Positions 18,194 to 26,752 are shown, counted from the stretch's first letter. The stretch: 32,103 nt of DNA from Pseudomonadota bacterium (GCA_029777935.1 JAKORH010000132.1:1-32103); one strand, 5' to 3'. The notes: a model not told the origin generated them from the letters alone. Made by a program: numbers and translations.

Positions 18194-18207
18194 TTGACGG
18201 GAGTCAG
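18194..18207 (+). promoter_or_regulatory. FNR/DNR-type box upstream of nosZ
   Basis: TTGAC-GGGA-GTCAG is a nearly perfect dyad fitting the TTGAT-N4-ATCAA/GTCAA type bound by FNR, ANR and DNR/NNR regulators. Its centre is at 18200.5; a class II promoter would then start near 18242, with an AT-rich stretch (18229-18241) around -10. The nosZ ATG is at 18304. This fits induction by low oxygen and/or nitric oxide, as known for nos operons. Confidence 0.6.
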
Positions 18208-18303
18208 CGTCGACATCGGTCACCGGCGTAGCTTTTCTATTCATTGCCGGACGTTCGCGCGGGCGCGCGCGGCGCCCTGATTTCATCCCAGGGAGGGGAA
18301 TCC

Positions 18304-20244
18304 ATGAGCAGCGAAGAGCCATTGCCGACCGAACGGCCGCAACCGCAGGACAACAGTCGGCGGAAATTCCTGAATCAGGCGGCCATCGCGGGCATCGCAG
18401 GCGCAGGACTATCGGCGCTCGCCGCGTGCAAGCCCGCCGAACAGGCGCCGGGGAAGACCTCGGAGTCCAAGGCAGCCGCCGCGCCGGCGGCGGGCAAGTA
18501 CGAAGTTCCCCCCGGCCAGCTCGACGAGTACTACATCTTCTCCAGCGGCGGCCACTCCGGCGAGATGCGCATCTACGGGCTTCCTTCCGGCCGGACCATC
18601 AAGCGGATCCCGGTGTTCAACATCGATCCGATGGTCGGCTGGGGCATCACCAACGAGTCGAAGAAGATCCTTGGCACCAAAGCGGACGGCAGCCTGCTCT
18701 ACAAGACCGGCGACACGCACCACGTCCACGCCTCGTACAAGGACGGCACGTACGACGGCAAGTATCTGTGGGTGAATGACAAGCTGCACGCACGGCTGGC
18801 CCGCATCCGGATGGACACGATGGAGTGCGACCGGATCACGAAGCTGCCGAACGTGCAGGGCTTCCACGGCATGTTTTCCGACAAACGCGACCCGATCGAC
18901 CCGAAGATCAATTTCACGACGCGCGTCTTCTGTGGCGCGGAGTTCCACACACCGCTGCCCAACGACGGGCACGAACTGAAGGAGCCCAAGAAATGGGGCT
19001 GCCTGTTCACCTGCGTCGATGCCGAGTCGATGGAGGTGCGCTGGCAGTGCCGCATCGACGGCAACATGGACCTGGTGGCGACATCCTATGACGGCAAGCT
19101 CGCCTGCGCGAACCAGTACAACACCGAGGGCGGGCTCATCTATGCGGACATGATGTCGGCCGAGCGCGACTCCGTCGTGTTCTTCCATATCGAGCGCATC
19201 GAAGCCGCGATCAAGGCGGGCAAGTTCAAGACCATCGGCAGTTCGAAGGTGCCGGTGGTGGACGGGACGAAGGCGGCGAACGCCGATCCGAAGACTGCGC
19301 TCACCTGCTACGTGCCGGTTCCGAAGAACCCGCACGGGGTCAACGTCACGCCGGACGGCAGGTACTTCGTGTCTTCCGGCAAGCTCTCGCCGACCGCGAC
19401 CGTCACCGCGCATGAACTGGTGTTGAAGTGGTTCGACGGGGGGCTGAAGGATCCGCGCGACGCGGTGGTGGCCGAACCCGAGATCGGCCTCGGTCCGCTG
19501 CATACCGCTTTCGACAACAAGGGCAACGCCTACACGACGCTGTTCCTCGACAGCCAGATCGTCAAGTGGAACATCGAGAAGGCGATCGCCCAGTTCAAGG
19601 GCGACAAGACAGTCCAGCCGGTGCTCGACCGGATCGACGTCCACTATCAGCCGGGCCATGGCTACACGTCGATGGGGGAGACGAAGGAAGCCGATGGCAG
19701 GTTCTTCAACTCCGGCAACAAGTTCTCCAAGGACCGTTTCCTGCCGGTCGGGCCGCTGCACGTCGAGACCGAGCAGCTGATCGACATCAGCGGCGACAAG
19801 ATGCGGCTGATCCACGACCACACCGCGTACCCCGAGCCGCACGACGCCATCATCGTGAAGCGCGAGATCGTGAAGACGCGCCAGATCTACACGATGAGCG
19901 ACTTCCCCAACGCGGTGAGCGATTTCAAGAACATCGGCGTCGAGCGCAAGGGAAACAAGGTGACGATACGACTGGCCTCCACGGCGCCGACCTTCAACCT
20001 GCCGGAGTTCAAGGCGAAGAAGGGCGACGAGATCACGATCATCCTCACCAATCACGACAAGGTCGAAGACCTGACGCACGGCTTTGGCATTCCCGAGTAC
20101 GACATCAACTTCATCGTCAATCCGCAGGAGACGAAGTCGGTGACGTTCAAGGCCGACAAGCCGGGGGCGTTCTGGTGCTACTGCACGCACTTCTGCCACG
20201 CACTGCACCTCGAGATGCGCAGCCTGCTGCTGGTGGAGGCCTGA
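18304..20244 (+). CDS. nosZ: Nitrous oxide reductase (NosR-associated, Tat type)
   Basis: 646 residues. NosZ reduces N2O to N2 in the periplasm with a CuZ and a CuA centre. A Tat signal (SRRKFLNQ, R19-R20) precedes a hydrophobic stretch. All seven CuZ histidines are visible: H139/H140 (DTHHVHAS), H188 (VQGFHGM), H344 (NPHG), H400 (PLHTAFD), H452 (QPGHGY) and H513 (EPHD). The C-terminal cupredoxin domain has H592, C627, C631, H635 and M638 for CuA. Oddities: a lipobox LAAC42 right after the Tat segment, H629 where typical clade I enzymes have Trp, and an extra C625. The start is ATG 18304, with GGAGGGG upstream; an upstream in-frame start would bury the Tat motif. General similarity and the nosR partner place it near clade I. 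Confidence 0.97.
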   Translation: MSSEEPLPTERPQPQDNSRRKFLNQAAIAGIAGAGLSALAACKPAEQAPGKTSESKAAAAPAAGKYEVPPGQLDEYYIFSSGGHSGEMRIYGLPSGRTIKRIPVFNIDPMVGWGITNESKKILGTKADGSLLYKTGDTHHVHASYKDGTYDGKYLWVNDKLHARLARIRMDTMECDRITKLPNVQGFHGMFSDKRDPIDPKINFTTRVFCGAEFHTPLPNDGHELKEPKKWGCLFTCVDAESMEVRWQCRIDGNMDLVATSYDGKLACANQYNTEGGLIYADMMSAERDSVVFFHIERIEAAIKAGKFKTIGSSKVPVVDGTKAANADPKTALTCYVPVPKNPHGVNVTPDGRYFVSSGKLSPTATVTAHELVLKWFDGGLKDPRDAVVAEPEIGLGPLHTAFDNKGNAYTTLFLDSQIVKWNIEKAIAQFKGDKTVQPVLDRIDVHYQPGHGYTSMGETKEADGRFFNSGNKFSKDRFLPVGPLHVETEQLIDISGDKMRLIHDHTAYPEPHDAIIVKREIVKTRQIYTMSDFPNAVSDFKNIGVERKGNKVTIRLASTAPTFNLPEFKAKKGDEITIILTNHDKVEDLTHGFGIPEYDINFIVNPQETKSVTFKADKPGAFWCYCTHFCHALHLEMRSLLLVEA

Positions 20245-20264
20245 AGGGCCCTCGCGGAACTGCG

Positions 20265-21104
20265 ATGTTCAGGCGCCTCGCGAGTCGGCTCGGCTGCATG
20301 CTGGGGCTCGTCGCACTCGTTGCGACGAGTTGCGCAACGGCGGCCGATGCCGGCGCGGTCGGCAAGGTGACGGCCGGCATGACACCTGCCGGCGCCATCA
20401 ACCTGGCTGGGCGCCAGCGCATGCTGTCGCAGCGGCTGGCGAAGGCATACCTCATGATCGGGCAGGAGATCCAGCCCGAGCGGGCGCGGGCGATCCTCGA
20501 CCAGTCGACCACCCTGTTCGAGCAGCAGCTCGCGCAGCTGCAGGGTTTCACGCCGACGGCGGACGTGAGCAAGGCGCTCGAACAACTGAAGCGAAGCTGG
20601 GGTGACTACAAGCCGGCGCTGGCCGCCAGGCCGACCGTCGAAGGCGCGCGGCAGATCTACGATCTGAGCGAGGCGGTGCAGGAGGCCGCGCATCGGCTCA
20701 CGCTCGCCTATGAGATGACGACCGCCGGGCGACCGGCGGACCGGCTCGTCAACGTCGCGGGCCGTCAGCGCATGCTGTCGCAGCGCATCGCGAAGTATTA
20801 CCTGTTCATGGCCTGGAACGTGAATGCGCATGCGTCGCAGATGGAAATGAGCATGGCGCGGGCCGAATTTTCCTCCGGCATGAACCGTCTCTTCGCCGCG
20901 CCTCAGCAATCCGAAGCGATCAAAGCGGAACTCGCGCAGCTCGATCGGGAGTGGGTCGCATACGGCGCCGCTCTGCGGGACGTCCCTGACCGGGCCGTGC
21001 TGAAGCGTCGCGCTCCCGAGATTGCCGATCTCAGCGAGCGCGTCCTCGAGCGGACCGAGCGCATCGTCGCGCTCTACGAGAAGCAGGCGCAGTCAACCCG
21101 TTGA
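20265..21104 (+). CDS. Periplasmic protein with two PilJ/NarX P-box-type repeats
   Basis: 279 residues. A signal peptide (MFRRLASRLGCMLGLVALVATSCATA) is followed by two copies of a helical unit of the PilJ (type IV pili methyl-accepting chemotaxis transducer N-terminal) family. The copies begin with NLAGRQRMLSQRLAK (46-60) and NVAGRQRMLSQRIAK (163-177), 117 residues apart. The same motif resembles the P-box with which NarX/NarQ sensors bind nitrate and nitrite. There is no second membrane segment, HAMP, kinase or chemotaxis signalling domain, so it should be a free periplasmic protein. It sits 20 bases after nosZ and overlaps nosR by one base (TGATG). A role in anion sensing or in assembling NosZ/NosR is inference; no function is known to me. 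Confidence 0.85.
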   Translation: MFRRLASRLGCMLGLVALVATSCATAADAGAVGKVTAGMTPAGAINLAGRQRMLSQRLAKAYLMIGQEIQPERARAILDQSTTLFEQQLAQLQGFTPTADVSKALEQLKRSWGDYKPALAARPTVEGARQIYDLSEAVQEAAHRLTLAYEMTTAGRPADRLVNVAGRQRMLSQRIAKYYLFMAWNVNAHASQMEMSMARAEFSSGMNRLFAAPQQSEAIKAELAQLDREWVAYGAALRDVPDRAVLKRRAPEIADLSERVLERTERIVALYEKQAQSTR

Positions 21105-23305
21105 TGAAGTCCCTGCGCGCGCTGCTAGGCACGCTTCTGCTCGTACTGTCCTTCGCCGTGACGGCGGAGACGGGCTCCTATGAGGCGCCACTGCCGGCGC
21201 AACTGGCGACGGATCCCGACCTGTGCGCCCATGTGTCGTGCCGCGACGTCCTGCCGCGCGCGGACGCCTTCTCGCAACGCAAGGGCCGCCCGCCGTATGT
21301 GGAGGGATATCGCACCGAGGGCGGCCGCAAGGATCTGGTCGGCTACGTCTTCCTTTCAACGGACATCGTCGACATCCCGGCGTACTCGGGCAAGCCGGTG
21401 GTGACGCTGATCGGAATGGACACCAAGGGCCTCATCACCGGCGTTCGCATCCTGCGACACAGCGAACCGATTCTCCTTGTCGGCATCCCCGAATCGGCGC
21501 TGACCCGATTCATCTCGCAGTACATCGGCAAGTTCGTCGGCGATCGGATCGAGGTCGGCAAGGCGCGCGACGAGCCCGGTTACGTCGCCGTCGATGCGAT
21601 CTCCGGCGCCACGGTGACCGTGATCGCCGAGAACCAGGTGATTCTTCGCTCGGGGTACGAGATCGCGCGCCAGGTCGGCCTGCTCAAGGCCATCCCGAAA
21701 CCGCCGGCGGTGTTCACGCCCGTCTCCGAGCATCTGTCGTGGGACGCGCTGGTCCGCGAAGGCAGCATCGGCCGCATCACCGTGCGGCCGAAGGACGTCG
21801 GGGTCGAGGACACGGGCGAACCCTACATCGACCTTCACTTCGGCTATCTCAACGTGCCGACCATCGGCCGGAGCATCCTGGGCGACGATGGCTACCAGCG
21901 GCTGATGGCCGATCTGAAGCCCGGCGAACACGCGATCTTCGTCATCGGTCGCGGCACGGCCTCGTTCAAGGGCTCGGGATTCGTGCGCGGTGGAATCTAC
22001 GACCGCGTCCGCGTGGCACAGGATGTCGAGACTTTCACCTTCCGCGACACCGATTACCTGAATCTCTACGCGGTGCACGCGGCAGGCGCACCGGCGTACA
22101 AGGAATCGGGCATCTTCATTCTGCGCAGCGCCAGCTTCAGCGCCGCCTATCCCTGGAGCCTGGTGTTCCTGGCGAGCGCGGTCGACAGGCAGACCGGCGC
22201 CAAGACATTCCTCAACTTCGACCGCGAATACTGGCTTCCTGCGCGCTATCTCGAGGGCGGGCGTCCGCGGATCGAGCGGCCCGAGCCGCCGTGGCTGCGG
22301 CTATGGACGTCGCGCAAGATCGAGATCGCGGCGCTCGCGCTGTTCCTGGCCGCCGTCGCGGCGACCTATGCGCTGCGCGATCGGCTGGTGCGGCGTGCGA
22401 GGCGCAAGGACAAGCGCTGGGTCACGATTCCCCGCTACACGGCGTGGATCGTGAGCGTAGGCTTCGTCGGCTTCTACGCCACCGCGCAGCCGAGCATCAC
22501 GCACGTGCTGACCTGGTTCCACTCGTTGGTCTACAAGTGGCGCTGGGAGCTGTTCCTTTCCGATCCGCTGATCTTCATCTTCTGGTGGTACGTCGTCATC
22601 ACGGTGTTCCTCTGGGGACGGGGGCTGTTCTGCGGTTGGCTGTGTCCATACGGGTCGATGACCGAGCTCGCGTTCAAGCTCGGCGGCGCTCTCGGTCTGA
22701 AGCGCTTCCAGTTCAGCCTGCCGCTCGCCTGGCACGACCGGCTGAAATGGATCAAGTACGGCGTGTTCGCGGTGCTGCTGGCGCTGTCGTTCTATTCGAT
22801 CGGCACGGCCGAGCGGATGGCCGAAGTCGAACCGTTCAAGACGACCTTCCTCGTGGGTGTGTGGAACCGCAGCTGGCCATTCGTCGCGTACTGGGCCGCA
22901 CTGTTCGTGCTGTCGATGTTCATGGAGCGGCCGTTCTGCAAGTACCTGTGCCCGCTGGGCGCAGGGCTCGCCATACCGACCACGTTCCGCTTCTTCGGAC
23001 TGAAGCGCAAGGCGGAGTGCACGACCTGCCATGCCTGCCAGAAGGGCTGCGGGTCGCTGGCGATCGACGATCTCGGGCACATCGACCGGCGCGAGTGCCT
23101 GCTGTGCCTCGAGTGCCAGATCCTGTATTACGACGATCATGCTTGTCCGCCGCTCGGCCAGGAGCGCAGGCGGCGCGCACGAGCCGGCCTGCCGTTGACG
23201 CCGATCGGCGCCGACGGCTACTTCATCCCGATCAAGGAGATCAGGCCGGCCGACAAGGCCGCGACGGCCGTTGCGGATCGAGTGGCGGAGGACGCAAAGC
23301 GATGA
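21104..23305 (+). CDS. nosR: NosR, membrane flavo-iron-sulfur protein for N2O reduction
   Basis: 733 residues, typical for NosR. A signal/anchor helix is followed by a periplasmic FMN-binding domain with D164-A-I-S-G-A-T170, the flavinylation motif modified by ApbE. A multi-helix membrane region (about 405-620) contains two CxxxCP pairs (C510/C514 and C612/C616). The cytoplasmic tail has two ferredoxin-type clusters (C639, C642, C645, C649 and C665, C668, C671, C681). NosR is required for N2O respiration and is thought to deliver electrons from the quinol pool to NosZ; an older regulatory role has also been proposed. ATG 21104 shares one base with the previous stop; a TTG directly before it is less likely. 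The stop overlaps the next gene (ATGA). Confidence 0.96.
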   Translation: MKSLRALLGTLLLVLSFAVTAETGSYEAPLPAQLATDPDLCAHVSCRDVLPRADAFSQRKGRPPYVEGYRTEGGRKDLVGYVFLSTDIVDIPAYSGKPVVTLIGMDTKGLITGVRILRHSEPILLVGIPESALTRFISQYIGKFVGDRIEVGKARDEPGYVAVDAISGATVTVIAENQVILRSGYEIARQVGLLKAIPKPPAVFTPVSEHLSWDALVREGSIGRITVRPKDVGVEDTGEPYIDLHFGYLNVPTIGRSILGDDGYQRLMADLKPGEHAIFVIGRGTASFKGSGFVRGGIYDRVRVAQDVETFTFRDTDYLNLYAVHAAGAPAYKESGIFILRSASFSAAYPWSLVFLASAVDRQTGAKTFLNFDREYWLPARYLEGGRPRIERPEPPWLRLWTSRKIEIAALALFLAAVAATYALRDRLVRRARRKDKRWVTIPRYTAWIVSVGFVGFYATAQPSITHVLTWFHSLVYKWRWELFLSDPLIFIFWWYVVITVFLWGRGLFCGWLCPYGSMTELAFKLGGALGLKRFQFSLPLAWHDRLKWIKYGVFAVLLALSFYSIGTAERMAEVEPFKTTFLVGVWNRSWPFVAYWAALFVLSMFMERPFCKYLCPLGAGLAIPTTFRFFGLKRKAECTTCHACQKGCGSLAIDDLGHIDRRECLLCLECQILYYDDHACPPLGQERRRRARAGLPLTPIGADGYFIPIKEIRPADKAATAVADRVAEDAKR

Positions 23306-23727
23306 AACCAACACCGACTGGAGAAGGGCCGATGCCTCCACCGCGCTCCGAGCCCGGTTCGCTGTGGCGCTGGCTCTACGAGGAGACGATCTATCACTTC
23401 TTCCCGTGGAGCGCGCGCTTCTTCAAGCAACCGATTGCCTTCAAGGCGGCCAGCATCGGCCTCGCGGTAGTGGTGACCGCTACCTGGATTCTCGCCGCGG
23501 CCGGCGAGATCGGCTCCGCCGTGGTCGTCGGATGGTGGACCGGCTGGAGCGTGTACGAGATCGTCGCACGCGCGTATTGCAAGCCATGGGTGAAGGATGG
23601 CCCGTGGTGGCGGCGCGATTTCCGGCCGGCGAGCAAGGCCGATCTGATCGCCTACGTTGCGACGAAGAACCTCATCATCGGCGCCGGACTGTTCCTTGTT
23701 CTCGATCTTCTCGGTGTGCTGCACTGA
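23302..23727 (+). CDS. Small nos-cluster membrane protein, unknown function
   Basis: 141 residues. A Pro-rich N-terminus precedes an amphipathic aromatic stretch (LWRWLYEETIYHFFPWSARFFKQP, 21-44), a membrane region (about 47-80), a Trp/Arg-rich loop (YCKPWVKDGPWWRRDFRPAS, 92-111) with the only cysteine (C93), and a C-terminal membrane helix (119-140). The ATG overlaps the nosR stop (ATGA), so it is translationally coupled to nosR. I do not recognise a named family. Tight linkage suggests a subunit or assembly partner of NosR, which is inference. It ends 16 bases before nosD. Confidence 0.8.
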   Translation: MKPTPTGEGPMPPPRSEPGSLWRWLYEETIYHFFPWSARFFKQPIAFKAASIGLAVVVTATWILAAAGEIGSAVVVGWWTGWSVYEIVARAYCKPWVKDGPWWRRDFRPASKADLIAYVATKNLIIGAGLFLVLDLLGVLH

Positions 23728-23743
23728 GCGCGGCATTGCGGTG

Positions 23744-25006
23744 ATGCCGGCGCTGCTGTTCGCGCTCGGCGCCCTGCTCTCGGCGGCCGGGGTCGAGGGG
23801 GTCGCCGCGGAGCGCGTGGTTCGTCCGGGCGAATCGATCGCCGCGGCCGTGCGCGCCGCGCGGGCCGGCGATCAGGTGCGGGTGGAGCGCGGCTACTACG
23901 AGGAACACCTCGTCATCGACAAGCCGCTGCGGCTCACCGGCACCGAGCGACCGACCTTGAGCGGCGGCGGCAACGGCGACGTCATCCGCGTCAAGGCGCC
24001 GGACGTCGTCATCGAGGGCATCATCGTCCGCGACAGCGGCGCGAATCTGACCGACCAGAACGCCGGCATCTACATCGAGCCGGGAGCCGATCGTGCCGTC
24101 GTGCGCGACTGCGCGCTGGTCTACAACCTGTTCGGCCTGTGGATCGAGCGCGTCAAGGACGTGCGTATCGAGTCCAACGTGATCACCGGCAAGCGCGATC
24201 TCGCCTCGCCGCAGCGGGGCAACGGCATCCAGCTCTACAACACGACCGGTGCCCAGATCATCGGCAACGACATCAGCTTCGCGCGCGACGGCATCTACGT
24301 CGACGTTTCGCACCATGCGGTGTTCCGCGGCAATCGCATTCACCACCTGCGCTACGGCACGCACTACATGAATTCCTACTTCAATCTGTGGGAGGACAAC
24401 GAGTCGTATCTGAATCGCGGCGGGCTGGCGCTGATGGAGGTGCGCAACCAGGTGGTGCGCAACAACGTGGCCTGGGGCAATACCGACCACGGCATCATGC
24501 TGCGCACGATCCAGGACTCGGTGATCGAAGGCAACGTGGTCGCCGGCAACAATCGCGGCTTCTTCATCTACGACGCGGAATACAACGTCCTGAGGAACAA
24601 CGTGGTGATCGGCAACCGCGTGGGTGTGCACCTGTGGGCCGGCTCGATCCACAATCAGGTCGAGGGCAACGATTTCATCCAGAACCGCGACCAGATCCGC
24701 TACGTCGCCGCACGCGACGAACCCTGGGGCGGAAACACGGGCAACTACTGGAGCAACTACGCCGGCTGGGACCGTGACGGCGATGGCGTGGGCGATCTCC
24801 CGTACGAGGCGAGCGACCTGATCGACCGGCTGATCTGGCGCTATCCGTTCGTCAAGCTGCTGCTCAACAGCCCCGCGATCCAGACGCTGCGGCTGGCGGC
24901 GCGGCAGTTTCCGCTGTTGCGCGCGCCGAGCGTCGTCGATCGGCACCCGCGCATGAAGCCGTTTCATCCGGACTGGAGCCGGTGGATTGAAAAGCAGCGT
25001 CATTGA
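23744..25006 (+). CDS. nosD: NosD, periplasmic copper-centre maturation protein
   Basis: 420 residues. After a signal peptide (MPALLFALGALLSAAGVEGVAA) comes a long right-handed beta-helix of short repeats rich in N-x-V/I turns (VIEGIIVRDSG, GIYIEPGADRAVVRD, GTGAQIIGNDI-like rungs). It ends in the family signature NYWSNYAGWDRDGDGVGDLPYEASD and a C-terminal segment, LLLNSPAIQTLRLAARQFPLLR. NosD works with the ABC pair NosF/NosY to build the CuZ centre of NosZ; the complex also receives copper from NosL. ATG 23744 was chosen; the GTG three bases earlier is possible. The end overlaps the nosF start by 20 bases. Confidence 0.95.
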   Translation: MPALLFALGALLSAAGVEGVAAERVVRPGESIAAAVRAARAGDQVRVERGYYEEHLVIDKPLRLTGTERPTLSGGGNGDVIRVKAPDVVIEGIIVRDSGANLTDQNAGIYIEPGADRAVVRDCALVYNLFGLWIERVKDVRIESNVITGKRDLASPQRGNGIQLYNTTGAQIIGNDISFARDGIYVDVSHHAVFRGNRIHHLRYGTHYMNSYFNLWEDNESYLNRGGLALMEVRNQVVRNNVAWGNTDHGIMLRTIQDSVIEGNVVAGNNRGFFIYDAEYNVLRNNVVIGNRVGVHLWAGSIHNQVEGNDFIQNRDQIRYVAARDEPWGGNTGNYWSNYAGWDRDGDGVGDLPYEASDLIDRLIWRYPFVKLLLNSPAIQTLRLAARQFPLLRAPSVVDRHPRMKPFHPDWSRWIEKQRH

Positions 25007-25925
25007 ACTGAACGGCGTCACGAAGCGCTTCGACGAGATATTTGCGGTGGAAGACGCGAGTCTCGCGATCCGGCGCGGGGAGATCTTCGGCCTGATCGGA
25101 CACAACGGCGCCGGCAAGACCACGCTCTTCAAGCTGATGCTGGGAATTGCGCTGCCGACGGCCGGGACGATCGAGATCGAAGGCAGGCGCGTCGACGGCG
25201 CGGGGTTCCGCGCGGTGCGGCGCCGGATCGGCTACCTGCCGGAGAACGTCGTGCTGTGGGACAACCTGACCGGAATGGAGACACTGCGCTTCTTCGCCGC
25301 GCTCAAGGCGGCCGATCCGGCCCAGTGCGCGCAACTGCTCGACCGCGTCGGGCTGCGCGAGGCTGCCCGGCGCAAGGTGCGCGGCTACTCCAAGGGGATG
25401 CGGCAGCGGCTCGGCTTCGCGCAGGCGTTGCTGGGACAGCCGGCGATCCTGTTCCTCGACGAGCCCACTGCCGGTCTGGATCCGGCCAGCCGGCGCGACT
25501 TCTACGAGTCGCTTCAGGAACTGCGCGCCAGTGGCACGACCATGGTGGTGACGTCGCACGTGCTGGCAGAATTGCAGGATCGCGTCGATCGGCTCGCCAT
25601 CATGAGGAACGGGCGGATCGACGCCGTCGGCACCGTGTCGGGCTTGCGCGAAGGCGCCGATCTGCGCGTGCGTGCCGACATCCTCGTCAGGCCCGGTGCA
25701 GCCCCCGCGCTGCGGGAAGCGCTCGTGGCGGCCGGTTTCCGGTCCGCCGCCTGCAGCGGCGATACCGTGACCGTCGTCTGCCTGCGGCGCGAGAAGCTGG
25801 AACTGCTCGGCGCGCTCGCGCCGCTGATGGCGGAGGCGCTGGACGTGCAACTGCACGAGCCTTCGCTCGAGGACATCTTCCTCGGTCAGGCCGGGCAAGC
25901 GACACGGGCATCGGTGGGACCGTGA
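24987..25925 (+). CDS. nosF: NosF, ABC ATPase for nitrous oxide reductase maturation
   Basis: 312 residues from a probable TTG start (24987), with a GGAG about 9 bases upstream inside nosD; there is no nearby in-frame ATG. Walker A GHNGAGKTT (38-46), signature region YSKGMRQRLGFAQALL (S135-K-G-M instead of LSGGQ, usual for NosF-type ATPases), Walker B ILFLDEPTAGLDP (154-166) and the switch histidine in VVTSHVL are present. ATP hydrolysis by NosF drives the NosDFY complex in CuZ assembly. The stop overlaps the nosY start (GTGA), so expression is coupled. Confidence 0.95.
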   Translation: MKSSVIELNGVTKRFDEIFAVEDASLAIRRGEIFGLIGHNGAGKTTLFKLMLGIALPTAGTIEIEGRRVDGAGFRAVRRRIGYLPENVVLWDNLTGMETLRFFAALKAADPAQCAQLLDRVGLREAARRKVRGYSKGMRQRLGFAQALLGQPAILFLDEPTAGLDPASRRDFYESLQELRASGTTMVVTSHVLAELQDRVDRLAIMRNGRIDAVGTVSGLREGADLRVRADILVRPGAAPALREALVAAGFRSAACSGDTVTVVCLRREKLELLGALAPLMAEALDVQLHEPSLEDIFLGQAGQATRASVGP

Positions 25926-26752
25926 GCCGGTTCGCCCGCATTTCGCCGCGCCAGGTCGCGATCATCGCCGCCAAGGAACTGCGCGAGCGGATCCGCAACC
26001 GCTGGGTCCTGGCGATGGCGATCGTCTTCGCGCTGTTTGCGCTGCTCATCGCCTACTTCGGGGCGGCGCAGCAGGGAGCGGTCGGCTTCCGCGGCATCGA
26101 AGTCACGATCGCCAGCCTGACGAGCCTGGTGATCTACCTGGTTCCCATCATCGTCTTCATTCTGGGCTATGACGCCATCGCGGGCGAACGCGAACGAGGT
26201 TCGCTTGACCTGCTGCTGTCGCTGCCGCTGACCCGTTTCGAGCTGCTGTTCGGCAAGTTCATCGGCCTGGCGGCGGCCTTTGCCGTCTCGACGCTCTCGG
26301 GCTTCGGCCTTGCCGCCGCTGCCGTGGCTTACCAGGCCAACGCGATCGACATCTACTACTTCGCGCGCTTCATGCTGAGCGCGCTGCTGCTGGGCATGGC
26401 ATTTCTGAGCATGGCGGTCATGGTCTCGGTGCTCGCTGCCGATCGCGCGCGGGCCGGCGCCGCAGCGATCGCGCTGTGGTTCTTCTTCGTTCTGGTCTTC
26501 GACCTCGCCCTGCTCGGTGCGCTGGTGCTGACGGGCGGACAGGCCGGCGGTGAAATTCTGCCGTACCTGCTGCTCGCGAATCCCGCGGACGTGTTTCGCA
26601 TCTTCAACATCTTCGGGTTGGAGGAGGTCAAGAGCCTGTATGGGCTGGCCACGGTCATGCCGCCGGCACTCGCACGACCATGGGTGCTCGGAGCGGCCCT
26701 GCTGGCGTGGATTGCGGTGCCGCTGGCCATCGCAACGTGGAGGTTCAAATGA
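25922..26752 (+). CDS. nosY: NosY, ABC permease for nitrous oxide reductase maturation
   Basis: 276 residues from a GTG start that overlaps the nosF stop (GTGA). The N-terminal cytoplasmic helix VAIIAAKELRERIRNRWVL is typical of NosY/ABC-2 permeases, followed by six hydrophobic helices. The GYDAIAGERERGSLDLLLSLPLTRFELLFGKF segment after the second helix is the coupling region. The last part (LANPADVFRIFNIFGLEEVKSLYG) faces the periplasm, where it would contact NosD. The stop overlaps the nosL start by ATGA. Confidence 0.95.
   Translation: MSRFARISPRQVAIIAAKELRERIRNRWVLAMAIVFALFALLIAYFGAAQQGAVGFRGIEVTIASLTSLVIYLVPIIVFILGYDAIAGERERGSLDLLLSLPLTRFELLFGKFIGLAAAFAVSTLSGFGLAAAAVAYQANAIDIYYFARFMLSALLLGMAFLSMAVMVSVLAADRARAGAAAIALWFFFVLVFDLALLGALVLTGGQAGGEILPYLLLANPADVFRIFNIFGLEEVKSLYGLATVMPPALARPWVLGAALLAWIAVPLAIATWRFK

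Noticed and set aside
18244..18303. Upstream in-frame start for nosZ
   Set aside because: It would put about 20 residues ahead of the Tat signal region and lacks a ribosome binding site. ATG 18304 has GGAGGGG at the right distance.
20265..21104. PilJ-domain protein as a chemotaxis receptor
   Set aside because: It has only a signal peptide and two periplasmic repeats. No HAMP, second membrane helix or methyl-accepting domain follows.
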